From positions 23,424,248 through 23,488,247 of the forward strand of contig OY987266.1 in the NCBI GenBank assembly GCA_963920665.1: DNA of 64,000 nucleotides, written 5' to 3'. This document shows positions 37,371 to 49,476 of the stretch, piece by piece; position 1 is the stretch's first letter, and every line of letters begins with the position of its first letter. This stretch comes from Straminergon stramineum. Lineage: Eukaryota; Streptophyta; Bryopsida; Hypnales; Calliergonaceae. Both the position numbers and the translations under genes were made by a program. The notes beneath the pieces are model-generated. The model made no database searches and was not told the DNA's origin. It was given only the letters and a program-made list of their open reading frames with translations.

Positions 37371-37428
37371 GATTCTCTGCATTTTGAAATGAAATTATAG
37401 GACTTGTTTTCAAGTATAGAGGGGCTCT

Positions 37429-38144
37429 TTAACCCCTAAATGCCCAAGGCACCAGATTCTGGTGGTTTTTTTTTGGGGGGGGGGTGTTACACAAATGAAA
37501 CGGAATTTCATTGCAAGAGGGAAAAGATTTTGGTGTTTCGAAAACTTGGAAGTTAAGTAAAACCCAACCAAATTGCTATTATTATTAGTTTATATTTTCG
37601 AAGAACTCTTTTTGAAGCATAGTTTTGGGATAAAAAAGTTGATCTTAAAAATGAAGGATTATGATTTTTCTATTGAAGATTTTGTGCAAGGATGCCCATT
37701 GCAATCTTGACCTCCCGCAATGTTGAGGGCTCTTGGAAATGAGCCTCGAATACACTAGATCTTGGAGGAAAAATCACATTAGAAATTCTTTTAAAAAAAT
37801 TGTAGAATAGATTTCAAAAAATTGTAAATTGATTGGGGTTGTGCATGCTAAGCCCTATAACCTCATATATTTTTAGTGACCAACTTTTAAGAGTTGACAT
37901 GCAAAAAGAGAATTGAAAATTTTTCATACTTTTAACACCCTCGTGATCAAACATTGTAATCTTTCAATCCGTAAGTGATATTGTTATGTTTTCTTTTCCT
38001 ATGTGATCTCTAATTTGTCTAGTTTGAATTTGTACGGTTACAATTCAAAAAAAATGGGTATAACTTATGAAAATGTTGACTTTTTGTTCAATTTTGAACA
38101 AATTTCAAGAAGCTCCAAACATGCCTTGGGCATTTAGGGGTTAA
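37429..38144. mobile_element. ~650-bp TIR element, copy A (with LINE tail inside)
   Basis: The termini TTAACCCCTAAATGCCCAAG and, on the other strand, TTAACCCCTAAATGCCCAAG are inverted repeats. Copy B at 38368-39017 has the same ends and body, for example AAGATTTTGTGCAAGG and GGGCTCTTGGAAATGAGC. Copy A is longer only because of the 60-bp LINE tail at 37465-37524. Confidence 0.75.
37465..37524 (-). mobile_element. Very short LINE 3' tail, copy 3
   Basis: It holds ACACAAATGAAACGGAATTT CATTGCAA next to a T run and a G run, as in copies 1 and 2. Flanks are AGATTCTGGTG (37454-37464) and AGATTTTGGTG (37525-37535). The insertion is absent from copy B of the host element. Confidence 0.65.
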
Positions 38145-38367
38145 CCCTTGAAAGGCCCTTGGGGTCCTTGTATATGATCTGTATTTTGCCTTATAACTCT
38201 TCAATTATTGTTTAATATACGAATTGTAATACATTGTTACTTACGTATTATCATGATCAATAATTTACTTTGTATAGAAAAGTATTTGATCAATGTTTTT
38301 CTAATCAAATACCACTGAATTCATAATATACTATATGACCGCAAAGGGCTTTCATGCCCTTCAAGGG

Positions 38368-39017
38368 TTAACTCCTAAATGCCTAAGGCACCAAACTACA
38401 ATGTCAACTAAACTTTGAAGTTAAATAAAACCTTATCAAGTTACTACTTTTAGTAGTTACTATTTTTGAAATTCTTTTTCAAGTCTAGTTTTATTATCAA
38501 AAATCCGATTTTGAAAATGAATGATTACGATTTTCCTATGAAAGATTTTGTGCAAGGGTGTCCATTGCAAATCTTGATTTTCTAGTGTCAAGGGGCTCTT
38601 GGAAATGAGCATAAAAAACACTAGAACTTGGAGAAAAAATCACATTAGAGATTCATTTAAAAAAATCATAGAGTAGATTTTGAGAAGCTGTAAATTGATT
38701 GGGGTTATGCGTGTTTTAACCTTTAACCTCATATTTTTTGGTGACTAAATTTTTAGTTTTGACATGTGAAAAGATGATTGAAAGACTTCAAAGCACTTTC
38801 ACAATTTTACCCCCTCATGATCAAATATTATAATCTTTCAATCCATAAGTGATATTGTTGTGTTTTCTTTTCCCATGTGATCTCTAACATGTCTAATTTG
38901 AATTTGTAAGATTATAATTTTTAAAAATTGATAAAATTTATAAGAATGTTGGCTCATTCTTCAATTTAGAGCAAATTCCAAGAAACTTAGGAAAGGCCTT
39001 GGGCATTTAGGGGTTAA
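38368..39017. mobile_element. ~650-bp TIR element, copy B
   Basis: The termini TTAACTCCTAAATGCCTAAG and, on the other strand, TTAACCCCTAAATGCCCAAG, are inverted repeats. It is in the same orientation as copy A, 223 bp downstream. Non-coding. Confidence 0.7.
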
Positions 39018-40507
39018 CCCCTATATAAGTACCCAAGCCTTTCCAAGTGTTTTTTTATATGTGAGCTTATAATTATCCTTGATGAAAAAAAAAATTCTTC
39101 AAAATCTAACTGTAGAGTTGTTAACCCTTAAAGGACGAGCCCACGACCATTGATTTCAAGCCTCATTGCTTGTCACTCAATTTGTTGCCATTTTACAACT
39201 AGATATGAATGAAAATTTATATATCTATTTTTCAAATATGAAATTATGTGTCCTCTTTCCTTCACAATTTTTTTGGATTTTTAAAGTGGAAATTTGATTT
39301 CTTTGAGAATTTGTGAAGAAAAAAATGAAGGAAAATCACATCAAATAGAAAATAATTTTATAAAATCGGAAAAATTCACCATGCATGTATGGTATAGAGA
39401 CAAATGTCATGGTGTAAAATATAATTCCATGTCATTCTATGATTATAATTCCATAAACCTTAAAAATACATCCCAAGTTCAAACTACAATAAAATATTCA
39501 ACATTGGGAAATTTTTCAAAATTTAAATTGGAGTAGAAACTAGAGAAGATAACCTTCATTTCTCTACTTGGACTCAAACTCAAAAAATATCATTTTTATG
39601 GAGAAATTTCAGATTTAGAGCATGGAACAACAACTTCCCAAAATGCTCTAGAATAGCATATTTCGTGATCCATTTTTTATACTAACTTCTCATTTACCTA
39701 AGGACAAACAATGAAAAGACTACAAACTCAATTGGATACTCTTTATAACCCACTACAAAGGACAATAAGAAATACGTGGATGAAAAATGCTTCCAATCTT
39801 TGTACAAATCATCACATTGATATTCAGAAGCCACAAAATGGCTTTGGTAGTGTAATAGGGTTAAAGAGTTTGCTTAGTAGTGTACTTACTAGTTTTGAAC
39901 GTGAAATTGCATAGGAGTTGTGAGATTATAGCAACAAAATATTTCTATCCTATTTTTAGCATGCTACTTCTCCCTACAATGTTTGAGAAATTTGCATGTA
40001 AGAATTTTTTGGGTATTAGAGGTGATATGAACAACTCATAATTGTGTTAGCACACCAAAATGCACTTCCAAAAACTTAAAGTTCAATAGAAGAGCTATCA
40101 AACTCATTACACAATCCACCTTGCAATTGTTGAAATGGACATTTTTTACAACTAGAAATTGCAAATAACTCCAAATCAACACTTGCTTGTTTAAATTTTT
40201 AGTGATGAAAATCATGAAAACACTTTTCTCTTTCTATTGGGACCATTTTCAAAGCCAATGGGTAAGTACAATTTTTTAGATCTCAACTCAAGTGAAATTG
40301 ACAAACTTAGCTCATAGTTGGGAAACAAAGTATAATTAGCAAGCTTTACCATTAGATATTTTGGGGGCCTCTAGAAAACCATGAGTTCCAGGATTGTGGA
40401 AAACCTAAAAACTCTGCTACATAAGCTATTTGATATGGTCAAGAGATGGCAATGTTAGATAATATTTTGAATTATGTTTGAATTAATTCTTTTTTTAAAA
40501 CAACTAT

Positions 40508-40508
<1 letters not shown>
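39018..40508. other. AT-rich spacer, no gene recognised
   Basis: ORFs at 39294-39536 and 39711-39914 are short and without recognised motifs. No repeats with clear ends were seen. Confidence 0.45.
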
Positions 40509-40569
<61 letters not shown>

Positions 40570-40570
40570 T
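40509..40570. repeat. (ATT)n microsatellite
   Basis: About 20 uninterrupted ATT units. Confidence 0.97.
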
Positions 40571-41983
40571 TATTCTCCACAATAGTGGTTGGTTTACTAT
40601 AGAGGGAACAAGCCTACAATGGTCTTCTAGAGGCTTGAAAACATCTAATGTCTTCCAATAATGATACATACATGCCTTTGAAGACCTCTCAAAAATTAAA
40701 TATTTACCTTTTTAAGTGAAAAAATAAAAGTTTTCAATAGTTAACCTTCAAAAACTATTTGTAAAATTTTTTAAAATAGTCAAAGGAATTTAACTACCTA
40801 TACTAAAATGAGTTTGAAATTTCCAAATAGGGTTTAAAATGTTTTGCATGACTTACAAAAGTTGCCATAGCTAATTGAGGAAATATAGATTTTCAACAAA
40901 TCTAGAGTGCCCTATGTTGTTGCTATAGTCAAAATAAAAGTAAAAGTAATTTTCTAATTTTCAATTCATAAAAACTTCAAACTTTAATATCTTTTCTTCT
41001 ATGAGTTAGAATGCCACGAAACAAAGCATGTGTATGGATGATCCCTTAACTAGTTTATGGAATTTAGTGCAAATCCTACCTTCAAGACAGACAAACATTA
41101 TCTTTGGATACCTTGAGAGTGAGTAGTATCAAAGAAAAAAATAGGAAAGAAAGAAAAATGGGTTGAAATTTGTTCCATACATTTTCTTAATAGACTACTA
41201 CAATTTGGTATATTTGAAGCTCAAAAAGAAGGTTTTTAGTTTTAATTTTGATGTCTAAAAAATTAGATTATTTTTTAAGGTTTAAAATAAATCATATTTC
41301 TCACTTTTTAGTTTTTTGAAACATTCATAGTATACAAATTATGAATTGAGGATTGTCTTAAATTTTTTATAAAGGTCAGGAAGTAGGTGTGGCTATGCAA
41401 TGCGAGGGGATGTTCTAGTGCAAATTTTGGTACAAATTACATCAAAATTTTGGTAAAAACAAGAAGAGATTGAGCATTTCAAGTGCATAATGGGACTTTG
41501 TATACTCAGATTGTTATATCCAATTATTTCCCATTTACATCATCTTATATATCTTAGTGAAGCTTTTTCCTTTTAACAATGTTTTTAATAAGTCGAGGAC
41601 TAAATCACAAAAGGAATCACACATGACTTTGCACTAAACAATCTATTTTGTTTTAAATATGTTTCAAATGATAATTTTTATTCAAACTCGTGTAGTCAAG
41701 TCTACAATGAAAGATAAACAAATGACTAGAATGACCTTGGCCCTTAATATTTTAACTGTAAGCTTCAGTTACTTCAAATCTTTTGAGGTGAAACAATATT
41801 GAAAAAATAACATTGGCAGGTTCAAACAACTTGGAGATATTATTTCAACGTATGAATGGTGATTTTCAGTCAATGTCTGGACTAGTGGAATTTTTGAATG
41901 CACAGCACTTGGACATTTTAGGGCATCTGGGGATATATTTAGATCAACGGTATTTGCATAGACATATTTTTTAATGTTTAGTG
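40571..41983. other. AT-rich spacer, no gene recognised
   Basis: No ORF longer than about 100 codons and no recognisable motif. The part from 41760 onward is slightly richer in GC and leads into the Stowaway-like element. Confidence 0.45.
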
Positions 41984-42571
41984 CTCCCTCTGTCCCCAAA
42001 TAAATCTGGGTTTTCCTGGAAATGGCTAGATTAACATGTGAGTTGCTTGAATTTTTAGGGGATTGCATAGGTATTATAGCTTTTATAAAATCCCACTAGG
42101 TGTGAAACACTGGAAGGAAATAGCGGAACGGTGCATATTGAAAAAACACATCAAAAGTGACCAATTTTTTTCCTTTTTGGAATTGCTTCAACAGTATTAA
42201 TTTTGACCATTTTCCGAGCATAGTTGGTGCAATGACATTTATTGATGTCCTCTATATTCAATTCTGACAATGTCCTGCGATTCAACTTTAGAAAATTCTC
42301 AACAAAATATTTGTTAGTTACATTTTTGTATAGTTGTGGGTTGATTTCTTTGCCTTTGGTTGGTTAGAGGTTGCATTTCGATTGCCTTTGCAAGGATCAA
42401 ATTGTTATAATGATGATAATGATATCTGTAGATCCTTTTGTTTTGGGGTGTGTCATCGAACTTCAATTGTTATTGATCAAGTTGTGGAGGGCCAATTTCT
42501 TGCACCTTACCGAAATTTAATTTGGGACAAGTATATTTGGAAATCCTGGATTTATTTTGGGACAAAGGGAG
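41984..42571. mobile_element. Stowaway/mariner-like TIR element
   Basis: The left end CTCCCTCTGTCCCCAAATAA and, on the other strand, CTCCCTTTGTCCCAAAATAA are inverted repeats followed by ATCTGGG / ATCCAGG. CTCCCTCYGTCCC is the hallmark terminus of plant Stowaway MITEs and the mariner-like elements that move them. A clean TA target duplication directly at the ends is not seen. The 588-bp interior has no transposase. Confidence 0.65.
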
Positions 42572-42785
42572 CATTTCCTTAGCTCCATTTGCCAGGTTTT
42601 CTTTACTGATTGATACTTGAGAAAACAACTTGATTCTACATGGGCGTGATATATTTCTACAGTGGCAATGAGCGTGTACTCTCAATTGATTACCGTATTC
42701 TGGGATGTTACGGCCAGATAAGGGTGGGATGCTTCGTTTTACAGTAATGCTTGCAGCCCCGTTTTCTGGTGCAATTTTTTTTCTC

Positions 42786-42809
42786 GTGTGTGTGTGTGTG
42801 TGTGTGTGT
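42786..42809. repeat. (GT)n microsatellite
   Basis: Twelve uninterrupted GT/TG dinucleotides. Confidence 0.95.
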
Positions 42810-42949
42810 ACCGTAGACAAATGGCAACATTGGACAACGCTTTTAGAATCTAAACAATTGGATGGTTATACATGATTCATTTGATAATAATTTTACTAAA
42901 GTTGGACGCCATGGAGGTCTAGTTTGAGACCTTTTCTTTCTCGAGAATA

Positions 42950-44002
42950 AATCCAAGGAGTGAGCTCCTGCTCATGAGTGTGGCATAACTTAAGCTTACT
43001 TCCGTGCAGAACTGACTGAACTCAGATGATTAAGTTACGCAGTGCTGGATCGACGGTGGAGCCTGTCGGATGCGGACGGCAGTGCCTTCATCCCATGCAC
43101 TCCGATCAAGTACGTAGAATTATACCGCGGTAGCAGGGAGCAGTGCGCGCAGTAATAATAATACGGAGTTCAGGTTCAGTTCGAGCGCAAAGTGGGGACT
43201 GCGGTGTGGCCGGGTGGGTTCAGGCAAACACCGAGCTGGGCAAGCTTGGAGTTATTCCTATTCATGGCAGCGATGTCTGAGTCGGGTAAAAAAAGCAAGT
43301 GGAGGGCCATAATAGCCCGGCTGTCGGCAGCTAATGCAGCTGTCGGCTTGCCACTGGATCCGGAGAGCCGGAACGGGCCGGATGGAGTCCCTGCCAACTC
43401 TAGCGCCATCCATCCCTTCCGCTAACAGCCTGCCTGCCCCAGTTCGGCTCGGCTAGCCAAGCTAGTGTGCTGGAAGCTAGATCCGCCGGGGCAGGCCTGC
43501 GCCGTATCAAACGCCTCTGGCCTGGGCTGGACTGTCTTTTCTGATCTACTAGCTTGGTTTGTTGCGCCCCCAATCGATCTCTCTGTCTCTCTCCCCCCCC
43601 CCCGGCTCGCCCTCTCTCTCTCTCTCTCTCAATGGGAGCTTCTCCCCAGAGATAGCGAAATTCTAGGAGCAGCTAGAGAGGTTTGAAAGTGGGCTATGGA
43701 CAATGACTACCACAGTGACGGGAGTGCCGTGTTGCAAGCAGTGGCCGAGGGGAGTGGTAACGTTACAGGAGACGACGACGACGTCGTCCGGGGAGACGAC
43801 GACCAATCTCGGCGGGGCCGGCGATTGGGGGGTGCCCACGACGTGTTTGTCGCTGCGGGTGAGTGGAGGAGGGGACGGGGATTTGCTGCAAGGGTCGCAC
43901 TACAGCACCGAGTCGTCGTCTCGGCAACAGCAGCACCAGCAGCAGAGGCGGCAGGAGCAGCATCAGCACCAGAAGCAGGTGCAGGTGCAGCAGCGTCGGG
44001 TG
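42950..44002 (+). promoter_or_regulatory. Upstream region and probable 5' UTR of the MADS gene
   Basis: GC content rises sharply from about 42950. A C/T-rich tract with a run of ten Cs and a (CT)n stretch lies at 43578-43630, a common feature of plant core promoters and 5' leaders. No TATA box is evident. Downstream of it, ATGs at 43696 and 43703 precede the usual MADS start at 44003. The ATG at 43696 opens a 108-codon frame ending at 44022, overlapping the MADS start. The ATG at 43703 is in frame with the MADS domain. GAC/GTC triplet clusters (43770-43805) and CAG triplets (43925-43990) fill the interval. Confidence 0.5.
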
Positions 44003-47000
44003 ATGGGTCGCGGCAGAATTGAGATTAAGAAGATTGAGAATACCACTAGCAGGCAGGTGACATTCTCCAAGCGCCGCGGCGGCTTGCTGAAGAAGGCGCA
44101 CGAGCTAGCGGTGCTATGCGATGCAGAAGTGGCGCTCGTGATCTTCTCCAGCACGGGGAAGCTCTTCGAATATGCCAGCTCAGGCAGGTAAGACGAATGT
44201 GCAGTTTGTACTTCTACACTATTTGGGGTATTCGATGCTGGCGGGCTGCATTCGTGGGATAGGATTGGCTTCTCGCTGGTGAGATCTTTCTTCCGTTTTT
44301 CCGATTTAGAATTCCTGGGCCCCAATTCTCTAGCTGATACTTGGGTGCCCGTTCGATCGATAGCCGAAACGACTTGGTTCACGTTTGTCATCATGCTCTG
44401 GTTTTGGATAGATTAGCTATTAAGATTGCCTGCTGACGAGGTAGCAGTGCGCTGGGTCATCAACAAACTGTTCCTCGAGTTCACTGATTGCGAATCGTCT
44501 CTTGAGAATTAGCGCACAGTGTGCATGGGCTCGATCGCAAGAGTAGCTCGTAGTTGTGAGTGTGGAGCTGAATTTCGAGATCTCAGCGTTAAGCAAGTGA
44601 GGGGGCGGGGGCGGGCTGAAGTAGCGAATGTTGAAGTTTTAATGCGCCTAGGACCAAATAATTGGTTGCAGGTGGAGATCTGGTGGATTGGGAGATGGGG
44701 GCAGTGTTTAGGGTTTGTATTTAGGGTTTATGGGGTGGGAATGAATTGATTTGATCAATTCTCTGCTGGAGTATTCTGGTCATTTTGAGCGTGTGTTGCT
44801 CTGTGTAGCATGCGGGACATCATCGACCGTTACAAGAAAAGCCCGGATGGAGTGAAGACGGGCACCAGCACCGATGTAAGCCCTTCCCCTCGGTGCTCTA
44901 ACACAGAACTTTGGAAACCCGTTTACTCCAGTAGCAAAGCCCTAAATCCTATGTTTACCCTGGGATATATACGTATAGATTAGGTGGGTGCTACCTTAGG
45001 TGCCCTAAACATTGGGACCTTGGAGAAAGATTATTCCAGGTTAGCAAACATCTAATTTTTACGCTATCCTGGGATACATATACAATTTAAGTGCTTGTTA
45101 CCCTGGGTGCCCTAACGCAGGGGCCTTGGATACCCTTTATCTTGGTGTGGCAAGCTCTTAATTTATGCATTTTTCCTCCGCGCTCCCGTCAGGAATTTTG
45201 CTGTTGGTGCAGTCGTCAAGATGGGCATAATGATCTTGCATTTTTTCTTGACGAATCTTTGCACTATGGCAGTTTATGGGTCGTGAGGTGGTGAGGCTAC
45301 AGGAGCAGTTGGAGCAGTTGAAAAGTTCTCAGAGGTATTTTCCTGAAGGCATTAGATCGTAAAGTGGTCTGGACTTGGTCTGGAGTTGCAAGCTAAGTTT
45401 AAGCTGTGATCCCCGACAATAAATGAATTGTAGTCCACCACTTCATCTTGAGTTAAGCTTTATGAGTTAAGCTCTAAACTCATGGTTCTTGTCTTAAGTT
45501 ACAATCCCTAATCCCCCATGTCTCATGCTCGTGAGTTCTCATTGGTGGAAGCAAAACTAGGGACGAAACTTAAAAGAGCTGCATTTTGGATTTTTTGCTA
45601 TCCAAAGGGGAAGAAACCCCAGTTTCCTCCCACTCTACAATTAACTCTATTTGCTGGGGGGTTTCAATTTGCTTCCCACCTTATTACTGTCCAGTGTTTT
45701 TAATCGGTGGCTAACAAATCCAAATGTCATCTGCTTATCAAGAAGGTGAAGAGCTCCCTTAAAAGATACAGCTTCTACCTCGGAGAAAATACTGTTTCGT
45801 TCAATCTTCCATCCATCACATGGAGATGCGTTTCAATCTGATTGCGGAACTGTTTTGGAGTTCTTCGTCGAGCAGTATTAGAGAAAAAAAAGAGTAGTGA
45901 ACTTTTGTGATATCCCGTGCAGGCACATGCTTGGTGAGGATCTTTCGTTGCTGAAGATGCCTGACCTGTTGCAGCTGGAGCAGCATCTTGATCTGGGTGC
46001 TTCACGAGTGAGGGCAAGAAAGGCAAGTATCCAGGTTCCTTCTGAGGAAGGAACCGGAAGTTAGACTGAATCCTATTCACTGAATCAAGTCAGTGAATCT
46101 AAATGTATGAAACTGTTTTTACCTAGCTTCTCGCAAATTGCAAAGTCCCAGCTGAGGGAGGCAGTCGGCGAGGTTCATTTCTCAATGTAAACATGCCTGG
46201 AAAAACACCTGGTGCTGTGCAGCTTACAGTGTGCCTTGTGGCGGGTCACCTAGTGATCTGCACGACAACCCCCTTGAGCTACCATTTAGCCATGTGGATT
46301 TGGAGCAATATTTGGTTCATCCAAATTTTTGATTTTTTGTGGCTATGGTTTTTCAGAATCAGCTCATATTAGAAGAGATCGAGAGCTTACGAAGGAAGGT
46401 GTGTGCCGTCGCCTGCTGTTTTTCGTCTCTTTGTGTAGTACAGCCTGTTGGATGGTTCACTGTTGTGTAGTGTGGACACTTATGATTTCTTTCCCTCTAC
46501 AGGAGCGCGAACTTCAAGTTGTAAATGAAGATCTTCGGAAGAAGGTAAGCAGAATTTATGCGCAAGTAGTTTTTTGCAGCTATTGCCAAATTCTGTTACT
46601 GTTGTTTCCACATCATCAAAAGTACTTGTCGTTCCGTATTTAGTTCATCTGCTCGTTATATGAGTGACTTGTGATAAATTCAGGATATGTTTATGACCCA
46701 CCAACCTTGTAGTGGCTTTAGCTGACTGGAAGTAGTTAGTAGGTGCAGCACTGCCAAAATAGCATTAGTTAGCAAATTGATGCCAATTCCCACTAATGAA
46801 CACGCTTGGTATTTACATTCGTTTTCACGAGTTAACTGAACTCTCTGACTTTGGACAAGTAAACTAATCTGTTCATGCTAGTAGTTTGAAGTGCTAACCT
46901 CATCTGTGCCAATCAAGTAGCGGCAGTTAGCTATCTGAAACTCTGTTAATTTCCTTGGAAGTGCAGTCACATAGAAGGTTGATCCAACTACATTCTTTAT

Positions 47001-49255
47001 TTTATTTCATTTAGAGTGTCTCATGATTAATGTAACATCGAAATAGCGTGTCATAGTGTGCCATACAGTTGTTTTTTCTAGCTTTCATAACTTGGGACCA
47101 CCATCAAGAAGCTTTTGAGTAAATAATCACTCAAGCAACAAGTGGCCAACACAAGATCCAAGGTTCAATAAGTGATATTCATCAATAGGCACTTGAATTC
47201 ATATTGTTCATGAGCCCTCGATATAGAAACAATGGTATAACTAACACCATTTCAGGCAGGGTTTGAGGCACCAATTACATTGATTTATCCTATTAGTACC
47301 TGCAACACTAATTGACCATTGTTAGTAAAAGCTTCTGAATGGAATCACCAGTGGAGTGGAATTCATCACCGCAGTGGAATCTACTTAAACAACCTCTTCT
47401 AATTTTGGCAGTGACACCAATGTTACCCCCTCACAAAGAAGATGAATTAGCGCCAGTTGGTTGGTGCGGGAGGGTTAATTTTGGAAACTAATTACTCACG
47501 AACAGGCATTTGTGCGCTTGTCGTATGCTGATACAGCTTGCAGACGCCCAAGGGATTGCAGACGCCGCCGCCGCAGCTGCTGCTGCTCGAGTCGACGTGC
47601 CAAAGAGCCCGAAGCGTTTGACCAACGCTCTTGATATCGGTGTAAGCTCACAGCCGGCAGCAGCAACTGTGTATCCTCATCCCAACCTTCGAGATGCACA
47701 GAGATCACAGACTTCGTTACAATTGGGGTATGCACTACTAAATTCCTCATCAACCTGTAAGAATATGATATTCTAATGGATCAGAGGAGAGAGAGATAGA
47801 GAGAGTCACCAAGGTGGCGTTTTGAAACCACACCTAATTATTAGAAGGTTTAAAAAAAAATGTTTGTGTTAGAAAATTGAAGAGAATTCCAACACACCAA
47901 AGAGTGCATTGTTTGGATACCATATGCAAAAGTTAGAAGCGTTCCAAGTTTTATCGGTAGATTATCTAATACCAAAATGACGTCTGACATTGAGGGTGGT
48001 GTACATTCCCTAATAATATGTAGTCGTGGTGGAAGACTTTGGAGTGTCGCATTTCAGTAGGTGTTGCAATTAGGTGTGGTTACCTTAACTGGATACGGAT
48101 ACTAATTGTGAGGCATTCAAATCATGGGGAAGGCAGACTGGTTGACGTCTGTGCTTTTTTTTATGTGTGTGTTGAGCAGCATGTTCTCTTCGGAGTCATA
48201 CCTCCCAAGCTCCAGCAGATGGTCATCTGAGCAACGGATTCCTGTTGGGCCCGAAGGTATGATGACTTCCACTTTTTTTTGGTGAATGATCTTGATTTTA
48301 TCTGCCTTTTCATTTGCAACATGGTCACATCTTTCAGTGGCATGTCCCGAAACAAATCTTAGAATCTATCGAAATAACAGTGGAGTCCAGGACCTACACG
48401 AAATGTTCGCGAGCAAGGAAGTCTCTAGACGTTTTAACTTAATAAACTTGGATAAAACTAAAGAAAAAAGGTCATATCTTGTCTATACTTCGTCTACATC
48501 TTGTCAGTACTTTGTCATTCAGGAAAATGACTGTGTAGGGAATCTTCTCGTGTATTTTTAGATTGCCATTTTGCTATCAATATCAATTTGACCCCTCTTG
48601 ACCCCGCTCATCAAACCAATGTCAACCTTGCAGTCTAAAAAGGTTCCTTATGTAAATTGTTGGGCTGCTAAAGTGGGGTTAAGATAAGAGGATCATAGCT
48701 TTAAGCATTTTAATGTGTCCCAATTGTGATTTTTGGGAGATTACTGAAGAGCTCACTGGAAAGCTCACTTAGGGTGCAAGAGCCAAACTCTAGTGATCAA
48801 ATTATATCACCATTCAACGCATGATGATTTCTTATGTAATCATTCAAACTGGGAGGTTGTAGACCACTGTTGAAAGGTTGTAGACAACTTCATTTTCATT
48901 CCGATCCTTTCTATTAATAAAGAAGCAAATTTTTTGAAGAATTCAATGACAATGAACATTTAGCCAAGTCATGCTTTTGCCCAAGTTGCTAATTGAAGAC
49001 CAACCAAGAGTGGATTGGAAGAGATGAGTTGGTGTTGGTAACAGGGATGAGTCCGCTGGAGACAGCATCATTGCCGGTCCCCAATGGTTGAATCATCCTC
49101 TACCATATTAATCAGATTTTCCACTTTCTTACAATCGATACTGTTTCTTTCATTCTGCAGGTTGTGCAGGTGAATCGGCCATGAGATGGGATTCTCCGCA
49201 CTGCCACATTCAGAATAGACTCCATGCAAACATGTCACCAAGTGTGAGAATTTAA
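44003..49255 (+). CDS. MIKC-C type MADS-box transcription factor, nine coding exons
   Basis: Nuclear DNA-binding protein of the MIKC-C class, which binds CArG boxes as dimers. Model exons: 44003-44187, 44809-44875, 45273-45334, 45923-46022, 46357-46398, 46503-46544, 47537-47727, 48180-48256 and 49161-49255; joined length 861 nt, 286 residues. Exon 1 is the MADS domain ([13 protein letters not shown].. to FEYASSG). Exon 2 is the I region ([15 protein letters not shown]). Exons 3-6 form the K-box ([50 protein letters not shown]). Exons 7-9 are an Ala- and Ser-rich C-terminus. Exon sizes 62, 100, 42 and 42 are the conserved MIKC-C pattern, against MIKC*. All introns are GT-AG except intron 4 (AAG|GCAAGT). 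Exons 7-9 are less certain but keep one frame to TAA. In mosses this class acts in sperm motility and gametophore water transport; that role here is inference. An N-terminal extension from 43703 is possible. Confidence 0.88.
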
Positions 49256-49476
49256 AACTTCACAGTCCATCGGGTCATTAACTCCGAAAGACTGTCCAAG
49301 GCCTTCTTCAGAAAGTAGGGTTCATGAGCTCGCTCTAGCTCCTCCTCTCTGCCCTTCTTTCTCGTCCATGCAGATGCAACTCTAGCTTCGAGGACAGCGT
49401 CCCAAACCTGGATTCGAGCAGTTTTCATGCAGCTAGAAGCCCCGAGTATGGCTGCAGCAGCACTTTGATAGATTTT
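49256..49476 (+). other. Probable 3' UTR of the MADS gene
   Basis: Non-repetitive, mid-GC sequence continuing directly after the stop codon until the SINE-like insertion. No clear polyadenylation signal. Confidence 0.4.

Noticed and set aside
43763..44101. Leu-rich 112-codon ORF on the minus strand
   Set aside because: It is the antisense of the CAG-rich leader and MADS exon 1.
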